Positions 27,636 through 36,351 of a stretch of DNA of 64,000 nt are shown piece by piece. The position numbers and the translations under genes are program-made. Within the stretch, counting starts at the first letter, position 1, and every line of letters begins with the position of its first letter. Under the pieces are notes generated by a model. It was not told where the DNA came from. It did no database searches and saw only the letters and a list, made by a program, of their open reading frames with translations. Source of the DNA: Facklamia hominis CCUG 36813 (lineage in GTDB: Bacteria > Bacillota > Bacilli > Lactobacillales > Aerococcaceae); the NCBI RefSeq assembly GCF_000301035.1, contig NZ_JH932292.1, forward strand, positions 1,168,857-1,232,856, in the 5' to 3' direction.

Positions 27636-28095
27636 AAAATCCTCCTTTCCAAATCACTTATTTGGATTTCATAAAAGTTGTTTTACCAGCAATCGAACAG
27701 CTTTAGCAAAGCTCACGGGAGTTCCACCCCTGCATGGTTCTCATGTAGCCATACTCATTGCCTGCGACGGTTTTATCACGCTCGGACTATTGACTGTATG
27801 GGAGTATCATTATCACGATAAGAATGTCGTTGCAGGCAATCCTGCTAAAGATTGCTTCTCGGATCACTAACATGAATCGCTCGCTATCTTTATAAGATAG
27901 GTCATGGCGGTTAGTTCCGTTGGCTCTTTTCTTATCGAAACGTATTCGATTACTTTTATTCAGTTTTCAAAGAACAATGGCTCGTTAGCCTATCAAAACA
28001 CATTGAAAGCTCAATATGCTTTGGTGGAATAACAAACCTCCCTGTTCGGGAAGCGTGGAATGGTTTAGCACGCTTCCACGAAAGGAGAGAGGATA
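27636..28095. other. Tn916 xis-orf8 intergenic region, 460 nt
   Basis: No convincing gene. It holds two hairpins: CTATCTT / AAGATAG at 27884-27900 and GGAAGCGTG / CACGCTTCC at 28049-28077. The second lies just downstream of orf8 on the minus strand but lacks a T-run. An 83-codon plus-strand frame (27619-27870) corresponds to what older maps call orf5; it overlaps xis antisense and has no ribosome site. Confidence 0.6.
28049..28077 (-). terminator. Hairpin downstream of orf8
   Basis: Perfect 9-bp stem GGAAGCGTG / CACGCTTCC with an 11-nt loop, 19 nt after the orf8 stop. There is no T-run, so it may attenuate or process rather than terminate. Confidence 0.4.
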
Positions 28096-28326
28096 TTACT
28101 TAATTTCAAATGACAAAATCTTTGTAATCAGTCTGGTTTCCATTCTTCCACGTAAGACTTCATCAACGACCATACTTTGATTGCCATATTCATCTTTCAT
28201 AAGTCGTAGGGAACGCTTCGTTATGTACCCTCTGTAATGATGTAGAATCTGGTTAATCGCTTCGGTATCGCCATCTGTTGCCTTTACAATGAGAGGAAAG
28301 GGAATCATAGGATATTGTGTTTTCAT
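28096..28326 (-). CDS. orf8: Tn916 Orf8, helix-turn-helix regulatory protein
   Basis: A 76-residue protein (MKTQYPMIPFPLIVKATDGD). It resembles the region-2 part of sigma-like proteins and works with Orf7 in activating Tn916 genes downstream, including xis and int. Its ATG overlaps the orf7 stop by 4 nt, so the two are translationally coupled. Confidence 0.92.
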   Translation of the reverse strand: MKTQYPMIPFPLIVKATDGDTEAINQILHHYRGYITKRSLRLMKDEYGNQSMVVDEVLRGRMETRLITKILSFEIK

Positions 28327-28745
28327 TCTTCAAATTCCTCCATAAACTTTTTAATTAAGGCTAGTCCACTGGTTCTATGCCGATAGACAGTAGAACGGTT
28401 CAATTTCAACAGGTCTGCAATTTCTGAATCGCTCATGTCCATAAAGTAAAACAGCAGTAGAATTTCACGTTTCTTGTCTGGCAACTCACGTAATGCTTCA
28501 CTCAACAAATCATTTTCAACGCCTACTGATAACCCATTGAGTGTAAAAATCTGAAAGTCAGTTGAATAGTTATCTGTTGTCGCAAACTGGCTAACAAGAT
28601 AATCGCCAACATCCGAAAAGGACACCTCACGCTTTGCAATCCTTGAAAGATAAAGCATATAATTCTTTCGCTCGTCTTCCATAGCACGTTTACAGATATA
28701 GTCAAACTGATTTTCTATTGTGGTCTGAAAAGAAGATGGTTTCAT
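28323..28745 (-). CDS. orf7: Tn916 Orf7, sigma-70-like regulator
   Basis: A 140-residue sigma-factor-like protein with a region-4 helix-turn-helix (MSDSEIADLLKLNRSTVYRH). The start at 28745 (MKPSSFQT) is chosen because AAAGGGGGTG lies seven nt upstream; another ATG three codons earlier overlaps that site. In Tn916, read-through from the tet(M) region raises orf7/orf8 expression and so couples tetracycline exposure to excision and transfer (established for Tn916). Confidence 0.93.
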   Translation of the reverse strand: MKPSSFQTTIENQFDYICKRAMEDERKNYMLYLSRIAKREVSFSDVGDYLVSQFATTDNYSTDFQIFTLNGLSVGVENDLLSEALRELPDKKREILLLFYFMDMSDSEIADLLKLNRSTVYRHRTSGLALIKKFMEEFEE

Positions 28746-29249
28746 GTTTCTCACCCCCTTTCTGTCTAGGAAAGGAAGTGAGCCTTGCTCGTTTATCTCC
28801 TTTCACTCTTAGTCCCAATGTGAAAGGGGGATTTGTTGCATTACTGATAAATAAACTTTGTAAAAAAGTTCTGAATAGCCAAAAAAGCATATAAACAGAT
28901 TTATTTCTCTGTTTACATGCTTCTGTTATTCTATCTATATGATTTATAAAACCACATTGGTGGACGTACTTATCTATTGCAGATAGACGACTTTTTTTGA
29001 CAAGAACCCAATGTAAGGAAATTTATTGTATATGATGTACTTCATGGCGACGTTGACCTCCAACAAACCGCCATTTGGAAGTAATATACAATATTTTAAC
29101 AGCGTAAATAGCACTACCATATAACGGTTTTTTTTATTGGCGTTTAGTAGTGCTTTTTATTAAATATAAACCTATAAACCATATAACACGTTTTTCTATA
29201 CCTGTTTTTAATTCAGTAGGAACAATAAAATGTATAGAGGTGGTCTACT
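28746..29249. other. Tn916 orf7-orf9 control region, 504 nt
   Basis: Non-coding regulatory stretch between divergent orf7 (minus) and orf9 (plus). A hairpin AGCACTAC / GTAGTGCT with T-run at 29110-29158 points along the plus strand, just upstream of orf9. Several AT-rich -10-like hexamers occur, but I cannot place promoters with confidence. A 62-codon minus-strand frame (28702-28890, older orf10) overlaps orf7 and has no good ribosome site. Confidence 0.55.
29110..29158 (+). terminator. Terminator-like hairpin upstream of orf9
   Basis: 8-bp stem AGCACTAC / GTAGTGCT followed by TTTT, with a long loop that itself contains a T8 tract. It would stop plus-strand transcription entering orf9 from the left. 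Confidence 0.5.
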
Positions 29250-29603
29250 ATGCGTAAAAAAGAAGATAAATATGATTTTAGAGCCTTTGGTTTAGCCATT
29301 AAAGAAGCTCGATTGAAACGAGGTTTAACTCGTGAACAAGTGGGAGCATTGATTGAAATTGACCCACGGTACTTAACTAATATTGAAAATAAAGGGCAAC
29401 ACCCCAGCATACAAGTTCTTTATGACCTTGTATCGTTACTTCATGTTTCCGTTGATGAATTTTTCTTACCTGCTAATAACTTGGTAAAAAGCACCCGACG
29501 ATTACAGATAGAGAAATACATGGATAGCTTTACAGACAAAGAACTATCCTTAATGGAAACTTTAGCCAGCGGTATCAACGAAGCAAGAAACATCGAAGAC
29601 TAA
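29250..29603 (+). CDS. orf9: Tn916 Orf9, Xre-family repressor
   Basis: A 117-residue helix-turn-helix protein ([20 protein letters not shown], then [12 protein letters not shown] as the recognition part). It is the putative repressor of orf7/orf8 in Tn916 and is the only clearly expressed gene of the element on the plus strand. GAGGTGG precedes the ATG. It ends in a long perfect inverted repeat shared with orf6. Confidence 0.95.
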   Translation: MRKKEDKYDFRAFGLAIKEARLKRGLTREQVGALIEIDPRYLTNIENKGQHPSIQVLYDLVSLLHVSVDEFFLPANNLVKSTRRLQIEKYMDSFTDKELSLMETLASGINEARNIED

Positions 29604-29628
29604 TTAAAAGAATCCATACATAACGGAA

Positions 29629-29673
29629 AGAGCCGATAAAATGAGATTGTATTAATCTCATTTTATCGGCTCT
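29629..29673. terminator. 20-bp perfect inverted repeat between orf9 and orf6
   Basis: AGAGCCGATAAAATGAGATT and its exact reverse complement, separated by GTATT. It lies 25 nt after the orf9 stop and includes the last codons and stop of orf6. It probably works as a bidirectional terminator or RNA stabiliser for the convergent genes, although no long T-run follows on either strand. Confidence 0.65.
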
Positions 29674-29851
29674 GCGTCTTTGCGTCTGGCTCTGTAATCA
29701 CAGTTACTTTGAACTGCTTTATTTCAATTAAATTTTCTTGTCTGCATTTCGGACAATAGAGGGGGAATTTTTTTAATTCAGTATCTTCCCTTATCTTTAA
29801 TCGTGTTTTATTTCCACATACAGGACACAATATCCACTTGTAGTTTATAAT
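29663..29851 (-). CDS. orf6: Tn916 Orf6, cysteine-rich KTR-domain protein
   Basis: A small protein of about 61-62 residues with two CxxC pairs (WILCPVCGNKTRLKIREDTE and LYCPKCRQE), a zinc-ribbon-like fold of unknown function. The frame contains no ATG, GTG or TTG upstream of the conserved part. AAAGGAGG at about 29862-29869 points to ATT at 29851 or ATA at 29848 as start codon. It lies 97 nt downstream of tet(M). Its end is embedded in a 20-bp inverted repeat. It is easy to miss in automatic annotation. Confidence 0.75.
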   Translation of the reverse strand: MINYKWILCPVCGNKTRLKIREDTELKKFPLYCPKCRQENLIEIKQFKVTVITEPDAKTQSR

Positions 29852-29948
29852 AACTATCTCCTCCTTTACACTTTAATTCAAATCTTTATTAAAAAATATT
29901 TCATCTTATTTAACAAGAAACCATATTTATATAACAACATAAAATACA

Positions 29949-31868
29949 CTAAGTTATTTTATTGAACATATATCGTACTTTATCTATCCGACTATTTGGA
30001 CGACGGGGCTGGCAAACAGGTTCACCGGTAGTAACATGGTACCCTTTTAACTCTGTTAAACAAACACTACGTCCATTTGTAAAGAAAGTTAAATCACTAC
30101 GATATTCTTGAATACACCGAGCAGGGATTTCTCCACTAAGAATGACCTCATTATTTTTCAATTGAGTGTCTACGATGTTCGCACAATATTTAGGAGCATC
30201 GTTGTATGCTCGTGAAAGATATTCCTGTGGCGCATAAATTTTAAAACTAAGATATGGCTCTAACAATTCTGTTCCAGCTTTTTTTAAGACTTGTTCCAAT
30301 ACAATAGGAGCAAGCATCCGAAAATCTGCTGGGGTACTAACAGGGCTATAGTATAAGCCATACTTAAAACAGATTTTACAATCCGTCACATTCCAACCAT
30401 ATAATCCTTGTTCGCAACCATAGCGTATCCCTTCCATAACTGCATTTTGAAATGATTGATTTAAGTATCCAAGAGAAACCGAGCTCTCATACTGCATTCC
30501 ACTTCCCAACGGAAGCGGTGATACAGATAAACCAATGGAAGCCCAGAAAGGATTTGGCGGCACTTCGATGTGAATGGTATATTCTGCATTTTTTAACGGT
30601 CTCTCCATATAAATGACTGTAGGCTCTTTTAGTTCTATCTCCACATGATACTTTTCTTGCAACAGTGCACTAATCACTTCCATTTGTACTTTCCCTAAGA
30701 AAGAAAGTATAATTTCATGTGTCGTAGAATCCACGTAATATCGTAGAAGCGGATCACTATCTGAGATTTCCAAAAGGGCATCAAGCAACATTTCTCTCTG
30801 TTCAGGTTTACTCGGTTCAACAGTTGTTTGTAGTAGAGGGTGCGGATTTTCAATCTTTTTTCTCTGTGGCAATAGTTTTGTATCTCCAAGAACACTATTT
30901 AACTTCAAAAACTCATTTTGCAAAATAACAATTTCTCCAGAATAAGCTCTATCAATCTTACATAATTCACCATTTATTGAAGTATACATTTCTGTAACTT
31001 TTATTTTTTCTTTTTCTGATACTCTAACCGAATCTCGTAAATGTAGTACTCCACTATAAAGGCGTATATATGCAAGACGTTGTCTTTTTTTTGTATATTC
31101 AATTTTGAAAACATTTCCGCAAAGTTCAGACGGACCTCGATGTGTTGATGAATAAAATTTATTCGTAATCACTTCTATAAGGTTATCAATCCCTATATTG
31201 TTTTTTGCACTTCCGTGATAAACAGGGAACAGGGAACAATTATGAAATCTTATGCTTTCCTCTTGTTCGAGTTCCAATGCTTCTAATGATTTACCGGACA
31301 TATATTTCTCTAAAAGGTCATCGTTTCCCTCTATTACCGTATCCCATTGTTCAGATTCGGTAAAGTTCGTCACACACATATTAGGATACAGTTCTACCTT
31401 CTGTTTGATTACAATTTCGGCAGAAAGTTTCTCTTTAATATCCTGATAAACCGTTGATAAATCAATTCCATTTTGGTCAATCTTATTGATAAAAAAGATT
31501 GTGGGAATCCCCATTTTCCTAAGTGCATGAAATAATATACGAGTTTGTGCTTGTACGCCATCTTTTGCAGAAATCAGTAGAATTGCCCCATCTAAAACTG
31601 ATAATGAACGATATACTTCTGCTAAGAAATCCATATGTCCTGGCGTGTCTATGATGTTCACCTTCGTATTTTCCCACTGAAAAGAGGTTATTCCTGTCTG
31701 AATTGTAATTCCTCTCTGACGTTCTAAAAGCGTATTATCCGTCCTCGTTGTACCTTTGTCCACGCTTCCTAATTCTGTAATCGCTCCACTGTTATATAAT
31801 AAGCTTTCTGTTAAGGTAGTTTTTCCTGCATCAACATGAGCTAAAACTCCAATATTAATAATTTTCAT
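29949..31868 (-). CDS. tet(M): Ribosomal protection protein Tet(M)
   Basis: EF-G-like GTPase that removes tetracycline from the 30S A site and so gives tetracycline/minocycline resistance. It has 639 residues from ATG at 31868 ([18 protein letters not shown]), the standard Tet(M) length; a five-codon longer frame exists upstream but GGAGG favours 31868. G motifs are AHVDAGKT (G1), DTPGH (G3) and NKID (G4). The C-terminal domain IV tip and the last helix needed for drug displacement are complete. Expression is controlled by the leader/attenuator upstream. Allele subtype cannot be assigned without a search. Confidence 0.98.
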   Translation of the reverse strand: MKIINIGVLAHVDAGKTTLTESLLYNSGAITELGSVDKGTTRTDNTLLERQRGITIQTGITSFQWENTKVNIIDTPGHMDFLAEVYRSLSVLDGAILLISAKDGVQAQTRILFHALRKMGIPTIFFINKIDQNGIDLSTVYQDIKEKLSAEIVIKQKVELYPNMCVTNFTESEQWDTVIEGNDDLLEKYMSGKSLEALELEQEESIRFHNCSLFPVYHGSAKNNIGIDNLIEVITNKFYSSTHRGPSELCGNVFKIEYTKKRQRLAYIRLYSGVLHLRDSVRVSEKEKIKVTEMYTSINGELCKIDRAYSGEIVILQNEFLKLNSVLGDTKLLPQRKKIENPHPLLQTTVEPSKPEQREMLLDALLEISDSDPLLRYYVDSTTHEIILSFLGKVQMEVISALLQEKYHVEIELKEPTVIYMERPLKNAEYTIHIEVPPNPFWASIGLSVSPLPLGSGMQYESSVSLGYLNQSFQNAVMEGIRYGCEQGLYGWNVTDCKICFKYGLYYSPVSTPADFRMLAPIVLEQVLKKAGTELLEPYLSFKIYAPQEYLSRAYNDAPKYCANIVDTQLKNNEVILSGEIPARCIQEYRSDLTFFTNGRSVCLTELKGYHVTTGEPVCQPRRPNSRIDKVRYMFNKIT

Positions 31869-31883
31869 GTGATTTTCCTCCAT

Positions 31884-31970
31884 TCAAAAACCCAAAAGGG
31901 CATAAAAATCCCAGTGATAAATACTTTTATCACTGGGATTTTTATGCATAACCATAGGTATACAAAGCAT
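31884..31970 (-). CDS. orf12: tet(M) leader peptide (Tn916 orf12)
   Basis: A 28-residue leader, MLCIPMVMHKNPSDKSIYHW continuing to LLGF, ending 16 nt before the tet(M) start. Its coding sequence contains a 22-bp perfect inverted repeat (31900-31947). In Tn916, translation of this leader controls attenuation: fewer active ribosomes under tetracycline lead to read-through into tet(M) (established). The ribosome binding site is weak. Confidence 0.92.
   Translation of the reverse strand: MLCIPMVMHKNPSDKSIYHWDFYALLGF
31900..31947 (-). terminator. tet(M) attenuator hairpin inside the leader ORF
   Basis: Two 22-nt arms (31900-31921 and 31926-31947) that are perfect reverse complements with a 4-nt loop, including T-rich ends. 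It lies entirely within the orf12 leader frame and forms the core of the Tn916 tet(M) attenuation device. Confidence 0.9.
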
Positions 31971-32006
31971 ACAGATATTCTCTGGATACTTTAGAATCAC
32001 ATGATA

Positions 32007-32108
32007 AAGGTATTCTTAAACTGGGTACAAAAAACTAAGCCCTCCTAAAAAAGGACATCTAATTATTTGTTCCCGCTATCAAATTGACAGTTTATTTAAG
32101 AATACCTT
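32007..32108 (-). promoter_or_regulatory. Long-range 14-bp stem in the tet(M) leader
   Basis: AAGGTATTCTTAAA (32007-32020) and its exact reverse complement (32095-32108) enclose about 74 nt. The distal arm overlaps a seven-codon mini-ORF (32092-32115). This could fold as an alternative to, or upstream of, the attenuator. Confidence 0.6.
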
Positions 32109-32115
32109 GCCGCAT
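32092..32115 (-). CDS. Seven-codon mini-ORF in the tet(M) 5' region
   Basis: ATG-CGG-CAA-GGT-ATT-CTT-AAA-TAA (MRQGILK), preceded by AAAAGGAG nine nt upstream and beginning about 25 nt after the predicted transcription start. Its codons form one arm of a 14-bp stem, so ribosome occupancy would open that stem. A regulatory leader role is inferred from position only. Confidence 0.45.
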   Translation of the reverse strand: MRQGILK

Positions 32116-32146
32116 ATTTATTAACTCCTTTTAAATAGTCACTTAA

Positions 32147-32175
32147 ATAATAGCACGTAAGAGCATATTTGTAAA
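32147..32175 (-). promoter_or_regulatory. tet(M) promoter
   Basis: Minus-strand TTTACA (32170-32175) and TATTAT (32147-32152) separated by 17 nt, upstream of both leader ORFs. Confidence 0.8.
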
Positions 32176-32244
32176 GGAATCTCCAATTTTTTATCAAAAA
32201 GAGTACATGATTACAAAGTATCTGTAATCATGTACCAATATTTG

Positions 32245-33159
32245 TTATTTTACAATCTTCCAATTACTCCCGTTCTTTTCAAGTACCAAATCAAATTGAG
32301 ATACCTGCGTTGCTTTGGTCTGCTGGTCGATATACTCCACTGTCAGCGATACCGTGACTTGATTATCCTTACGATTGTGAATAGGATTTACCAGTTCTTG
32401 AAAGATGTACTCTTTTCCGATTGGTTTTAATATCCCGTCATTCACATAGTAGGAAAGTTCACTGGCTGTCGCTGTAGGATAGAGCTTGAAGAACGTCGTT
32501 AAAAACTCATTGATTTCATTGGTTGTAATGGAATCAACCGTCCCCTCACTTTCAATGGCTTTTGGTTTATAACTTGATTTCTTAGGTATGTTGGTAATGG
32601 TCGGATTCTTAACCAGTACCATATTTCCAGAACCATCTACATAGACACTCACTATATAAGCAGAGTGGACGGTCTTTGTATTTTCTCCCTCTGTAATGAG
32701 CTGGTCTACACTGTAGGTTACATTAAACTCATTGTCGCCAGTTGGCTCTACCGTCCATATCTGAAATCCTCTTACAGAAGACGATACAGGAATATCTTTG
32801 CGTACTGTATCAACATTGAGAGCTTGAAGTTCATCTGTCAGATAGCCTTTTAGACTTTCCATTCGATTATCAATGGACTTATCGGATTGCTCCCATGAAT
32901 AGTAGACTTTCGCAAAGTTCTCTACAAAATTTTCTACATGATGAGTATCAACGTATTCCTTTTCTATGATAGTTGTTTCGTGAATAGTATGAGTATCTAT
33001 AGCTGTAAAGTGCTTGAATATCGCAAAGCTGAAACTAAGCCCTAAAAGTACCCACAAGGCAATCACAACCTTTTTATGAGGATTGACCTTATAGACACGA
33101 GGTTTCTTTTCCTTTGGTATCTGTTTTTCTTTATTCTGATTTTTTCTAAATTTCATCAT
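32245..33159 (-). CDS. orf13: Tn916 Orf13, TcpC-type conjugation membrane protein
   Basis: Bitopic transfer-channel protein (304 residues from 33159). AAAGGAAG lies five nt before this ATG, while an ATG at 33177 overlapping the orf14 stop has no site. A basic cytoplasmic N-terminus and one membrane helix (VVIALWVLLGLSFSFAIF) are followed by two NTF2-like/TcpC domains outside the membrane (GLVERN-like beta sheets ending VTVSLTVEYIDQ). TcpC homologues are needed for conjugative DNA transfer. It lies just upstream of the tet(M) promoter. Confidence 0.93.
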   Translation of the reverse strand: MMKFRKNQNKEKQIPKEKKPRVYKVNPHKKVVIALWVLLGLSFSFAIFKHFTAIDTHTIHETTIIEKEYVDTHHVENFVENFAKVYYSWEQSDKSIDNRMESLKGYLTDELQALNVDTVRKDIPVSSSVRGFQIWTVEPTGDNEFNVTYSVDQLITEGENTKTVHSAYIVSVYVDGSGNMVLVKNPTITNIPKKSSYKPKAIESEGTVDSITTNEINEFLTTFFKLYPTATASELSYYVNDGILKPIGKEYIFQELVNPIHNRKDNQVTVSLTVEYIDQQTKATQVSQFDLVLEKNGSNWKIVK

Positions 33160-33173
33160 TAAATCTTCCTTTC

Positions 33174-34175
33174 TCATTGTTTGATTCGTCCTGCTCCCAC
33201 TAAATGCTGTTGCCAGTAGGGGCTTGTTAAGTCGGCATAACCGATTGGGTCGCCTGCATGAAACATACGGTTATTGCCAAGGTATATCCCAACATGAGTA
33301 ATATAAGAGCCAGCGTTATAGGTAGAATGAAAGAAAACCAAATCGCCAGCTTGTGCTTCCGATAGTGGGATATGCTGGGTCACATCATATTGCTGTTGTG
33401 CGGTTCGTGGTAAGTTAATTCCAGCTTTTCCATACGTCCATTGTGTCAGTCCGCTACAATCAAAAGAAGTAGTCGGGGAAGCTCCACCGTAAACGTATCG
33501 CCAGCCCTCATATTTCAGTGCTTCGTCCATGATGGCTTGTACCGTATCATCATCAAACTCTGTTGTGACAAGATACTGCGTTACCAGTTGCACATAAAAC
33601 ATATTGCCATAGTTGTATCGCCAGCCCCCATTGATAGGTATGGCTATGGGATTGGGGTAAGACACTTTTTCGCCACCTGAATACTCTTTTGAGAAACTTT
33701 GAGCCAGTTCAAAGGTATATTTATTTCCACGATTAGCCACATACCCTAAGAAACCACCACCATAATTGTAGGACTGGATAACCGATTCTAAATCTACACT
33801 GAGCCTTTCGCTACTGGCTAATAATTCACTGAAATACTTCACACCTTGCTTAATGGATTCTTCTGTACTCAATGAATTAGGTGGAAGACCGAGGGATTCC
33901 GAGGACTGCATAACATCTTCCGCAGTACCGCCCGATTCCACCTGTATAATCGCAAGAAGTATGTTGACATATTCTTCAACGCCATATTCTTTGGCATATT
34001 TTTCTACCATAGGCTTATGAGCCAGCACTTCTGCGGAAACATTCACACCTCCATAATGAATATTGGAAATTCCGCTGTCCTGTTCATCTGAAAATAAAAT
34101 GGCAACAAACAGAAGCAGTGAGAAGACCATCAAGAATAATCCAGAACCACCAATCACTAAAGTTTTCAACTTCAT
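33174..34175 (-). CDS. orf14: Tn916 Orf14, bifunctional cell-wall hydrolase (CwlT-like)
   Basis: A 333-residue peptidoglycan hydrolase that opens the wall for the mating channel. After one membrane helix comes a lysozyme-like muramidase domain (ILLAIIQVESGG, with the catalytic Glu, near 75). The C-terminal NlpC/P60 endopeptidase has catalytic Cys in SFDCSGLTQW, His in THVGIYLG, and HAGDPIGY. ATGA overlaps with orf15 upstream and orf13 downstream indicate translational coupling. It corresponds to TcpG in clostridial systems. Confidence 0.95.
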   Translation of the reverse strand: MKLKTLVIGGSGLFLMVFSLLLFVAILFSDEQDSGISNIHYGGVNVSAEVLAHKPMVEKYAKEYGVEEYVNILLAIIQVESGGTAEDVMQSSESLGLPPNSLSTEESIKQGVKYFSELLASSERLSVDLESVIQSYNYGGGFLGYVANRGNKYTFELAQSFSKEYSGGEKVSYPNPIAIPINGGWRYNYGNMFYVQLVTQYLVTTEFDDDTVQAIMDEALKYEGWRYVYGGASPTTSFDCSGLTQWTYGKAGINLPRTAQQQYDVTQHIPLSEAQAGDLVFFHSTYNAGSYITHVGIYLGNNRMFHAGDPIGYADLTSPYWQQHLVGAGRIKQ

Positions 34176-36349
34176 GGTTTCTTACCGACTTTCTTAATGG
34201 TGGCGGTTTTGATTGGTGGTCTACTTCTTGTATTTTGTAGTGGTACTCTTTGAACAGTAGACGGACGTTCTTTTGTGATTGGACGTTGTGAAGTTCTATC
34301 TGCTGTAGTGGTTGAAGTTGCTGGCTTTTGAACGGTTTTTTCTTGAACGGTATTGCCTTGGCGTTCCACTTTTGGACTTGAAAAATCGGACTTAACTGCT
34401 GGACGCTCTTGTTTGGCTTGTTGAGATTCCTTATATGAAGTCTGAATATTAGACTGTTTTGAGGTCTGTTCATCATGATATTGTTCTTGTCTTGTAGTCG
34501 GTCTTTCATGAACAGAAGAAGCAGGCTGTTTTTTCTGTTTGACCTGTTCCATTTCAGAGCGACGCTTCGCAATGGTTTTTCGCCTTTGTTCCTGCTGTTC
34601 CTTGCGTCCACTGGCTCTGTCCGCTTTGGTTTGAGAAATACTACTGGTTAAATCACGGACATTCTCTTTTACTTTGGATTTTCCTTGATATACTGCATAT
34701 CTTGCATTGGTCGGCAAATCTTTAACCTGTTCTTTCAAACCACTAGCAGTGTCTACCATTCTGTCTTTGGTATCAGCTACTGTACCGATGGTTTGACCGA
34801 TACGTTTTCCAAGTGTTGATTTTTCCTTTCCGTCTGGTCGGGAGTGATCTGCTTGTGTCCTTGCAGAACTCCCCGAACCCGACTGTCCTTTTTTACCTGT
34901 AACAATGGCAGACCCAGCCCCTAGAGTAGTCATGGAACGTCCAAGTTTCCGCTGTAGACGGTGCATGTGAGCGTGCATAAGCATACGAGGTTTTCTCATC
35001 ACACGACTTCCCACACTTTGAGAATCGTTACTCTGTAGAGAAAACATACTCATTAAATCGCCCAGCTTGAAGTAGATTCCTGCAAAGGTCACAATCTGTA
35101 GAAAAGCAATCAAAAAGAACGGATAACCAGCCGATAAGGTATAGAGCATGGTTGAAATACTAAATGCTGTCGTAATAATCAATGTGATTCCAGCTCGTGT
35201 CAAAATGGTATTAAAGAGCTTTGTTATGGCTCGTTTTGACATACCATCAAATGATGGAATCATGCTTAAAATAAAGCTCACAGGCAGAAACATAGCATAG
35301 ATGATAAAAAGTACCTGCGAGAAAATCATGATTCCTGTTAATAGGAATACAAATATGGAAATCCCAATATTGAAGACAAATAGGAAGAAGACTGTACCTA
35401 AACGGTTAATGGTCTTTGTAATGGTTAGATTGGTATTGCTTCTGTCTTCAATTTCTTCCGCAACAATTTTTTCTCTGTCTTCGCCATTGTTGGAATCTGG
35501 GCTGGTGGAGAGCAGGCTTTCCACACGGTCAATACCGATACTTTCAATGTCTGAACTGTTGTATTGAAGCAGTAGCCACGGTTGCTGAACCTGTATGGAA
35601 AACAGGCTATCTCTGATTAAGTCCACGCTGTCCTTGCCTTGACTATCGGAATGGGGCATGACAATCTTCGTGCCAAGTGATAAACTGGCATTACTGATGT
35701 CTGATGAAAAGTCATTGATTTTTTTAATGTAGTCGGGAGCGTAGGCAATAAAGGAAGCCGATAGGATAAACACCAGCACAAAATTCATAATGGCATGAAT
35801 TGCCTTTGTGGTTTCTCTCTTTATCAGTCCCGTATAGGCAACATAAACCCCAAGAACCAAAATCAAGAGTAAGAGGAATCCAACATAGAAACCCTCTGTT
35901 GAAAATCCGTTTGCACTCACACCAGCTAAGGTCTGCATATTCTTACCAATGGAATCTGCTGTAGCGGAAATGAAGTCTAAGGAATAGGCTTCCTGTACTA
36001 AGTAACCTGTCGCATTGGAAACATACAAACTGATTGTCCAAATAAAATTGGTAATGGCATATAGTCCATACATGACCTGTTTTCCAATCCCGTCCGACCA
36101 GTTCCACGGAAGCCAGCCCCAGCTATTATCCACATAAAAATCCAGTTGATAGTTTTCAAGTGGGTATCGGCTGTATTCATTTGCCACATTGACCGTATCA
36201 TCTACCAAGCCCGCAGCTTGAACCACCGTTCCCAGCATGGCTAAAAGAAAAATGGCAATCACAAGTGTGAAAGCCACTGTCATTGCCACTTTACCTAGAC
36301 GTTTCAGCGTCCAGTTTGATTTTATTCTGTTTACTATTGATGGTTTCAC
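34172..36349 (-). CDS. orf15: Tn916 Orf15, VirB6/TcpH-like polytopic membrane protein
   Basis: A 725-residue integral membrane component of the conjugation channel. At least seven hydrophobic segments span about residues 20-440 (for example VGFLLLLILVLGVYVAYTG). A long hydrophilic, Gln/Lys/Ser/Thr-rich cytoplasmic tail runs from about 460 to the end, with low complexity. The start is GTG at 36349, supported by AAAAGAGGTG. It sits between the orf16 ATPase and the orf14 hydrolase. Confidence 0.93.
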   Translation of the reverse strand: MKPSIVNRIKSNWTLKRLGKVAMTVAFTLVIAIFLLAMLGTVVQAAGLVDDTVNVANEYSRYPLENYQLDFYVDNSWGWLPWNWSDGIGKQVMYGLYAITNFIWTISLYVSNATGYLVQEAYSLDFISATADSIGKNMQTLAGVSANGFSTEGFYVGFLLLLILVLGVYVAYTGLIKRETTKAIHAIMNFVLVFILSASFIAYAPDYIKKINDFSSDISNASLSLGTKIVMPHSDSQGKDSVDLIRDSLFSIQVQQPWLLLQYNSSDIESIGIDRVESLLSTSPDSNNGEDREKIVAEEIEDRSNTNLTITKTINRLGTVFFLFVFNIGISIFVFLLTGIMIFSQVLFIIYAMFLPVSFILSMIPSFDGMSKRAITKLFNTILTRAGITLIITTAFSISTMLYTLSAGYPFFLIAFLQIVTFAGIYFKLGDLMSMFSLQSNDSQSVGSRVMRKPRMLMHAHMHRLQRKLGRSMTTLGAGSAIVTGKKGQSGSGSSARTQADHSRPDGKEKSTLGKRIGQTIGTVADTKDRMVDTASGLKEQVKDLPTNARYAVYQGKSKVKENVRDLTSSISQTKADRASGRKEQQEQRRKTIAKRRSEMEQVKQKKQPASSVHERPTTRQEQYHDEQTSKQSNIQTSYKESQQAKQERPAVKSDFSSPKVERQGNTVQEKTVQKPATSTTTADRTSQRPITKERPSTVQRVPLQNTRSRPPIKTATIKKVGKKP

Positions 36350-36351
36350 AT

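Noticed and set aside
27619-27870. 83-codon plus-strand ORF (historic Tn916 orf5)
   Set aside because: Overlaps xis on the other strand, no ribosome binding site, and no recognisable domain; not counted as a gene.
28702-28890. 62-codon minus-strand ORF upstream of orf7 (historic orf10)
   Set aside because: Overlaps the orf7 start, contains orf7's ribosome site, and has no conserved features.
34084-34611. 175-codon minus-strand ORF within orf14/orf15
   Set aside because: Out-of-frame shadow of the low-complexity tail of orf15; Gln/Lys-rich because of the frame.
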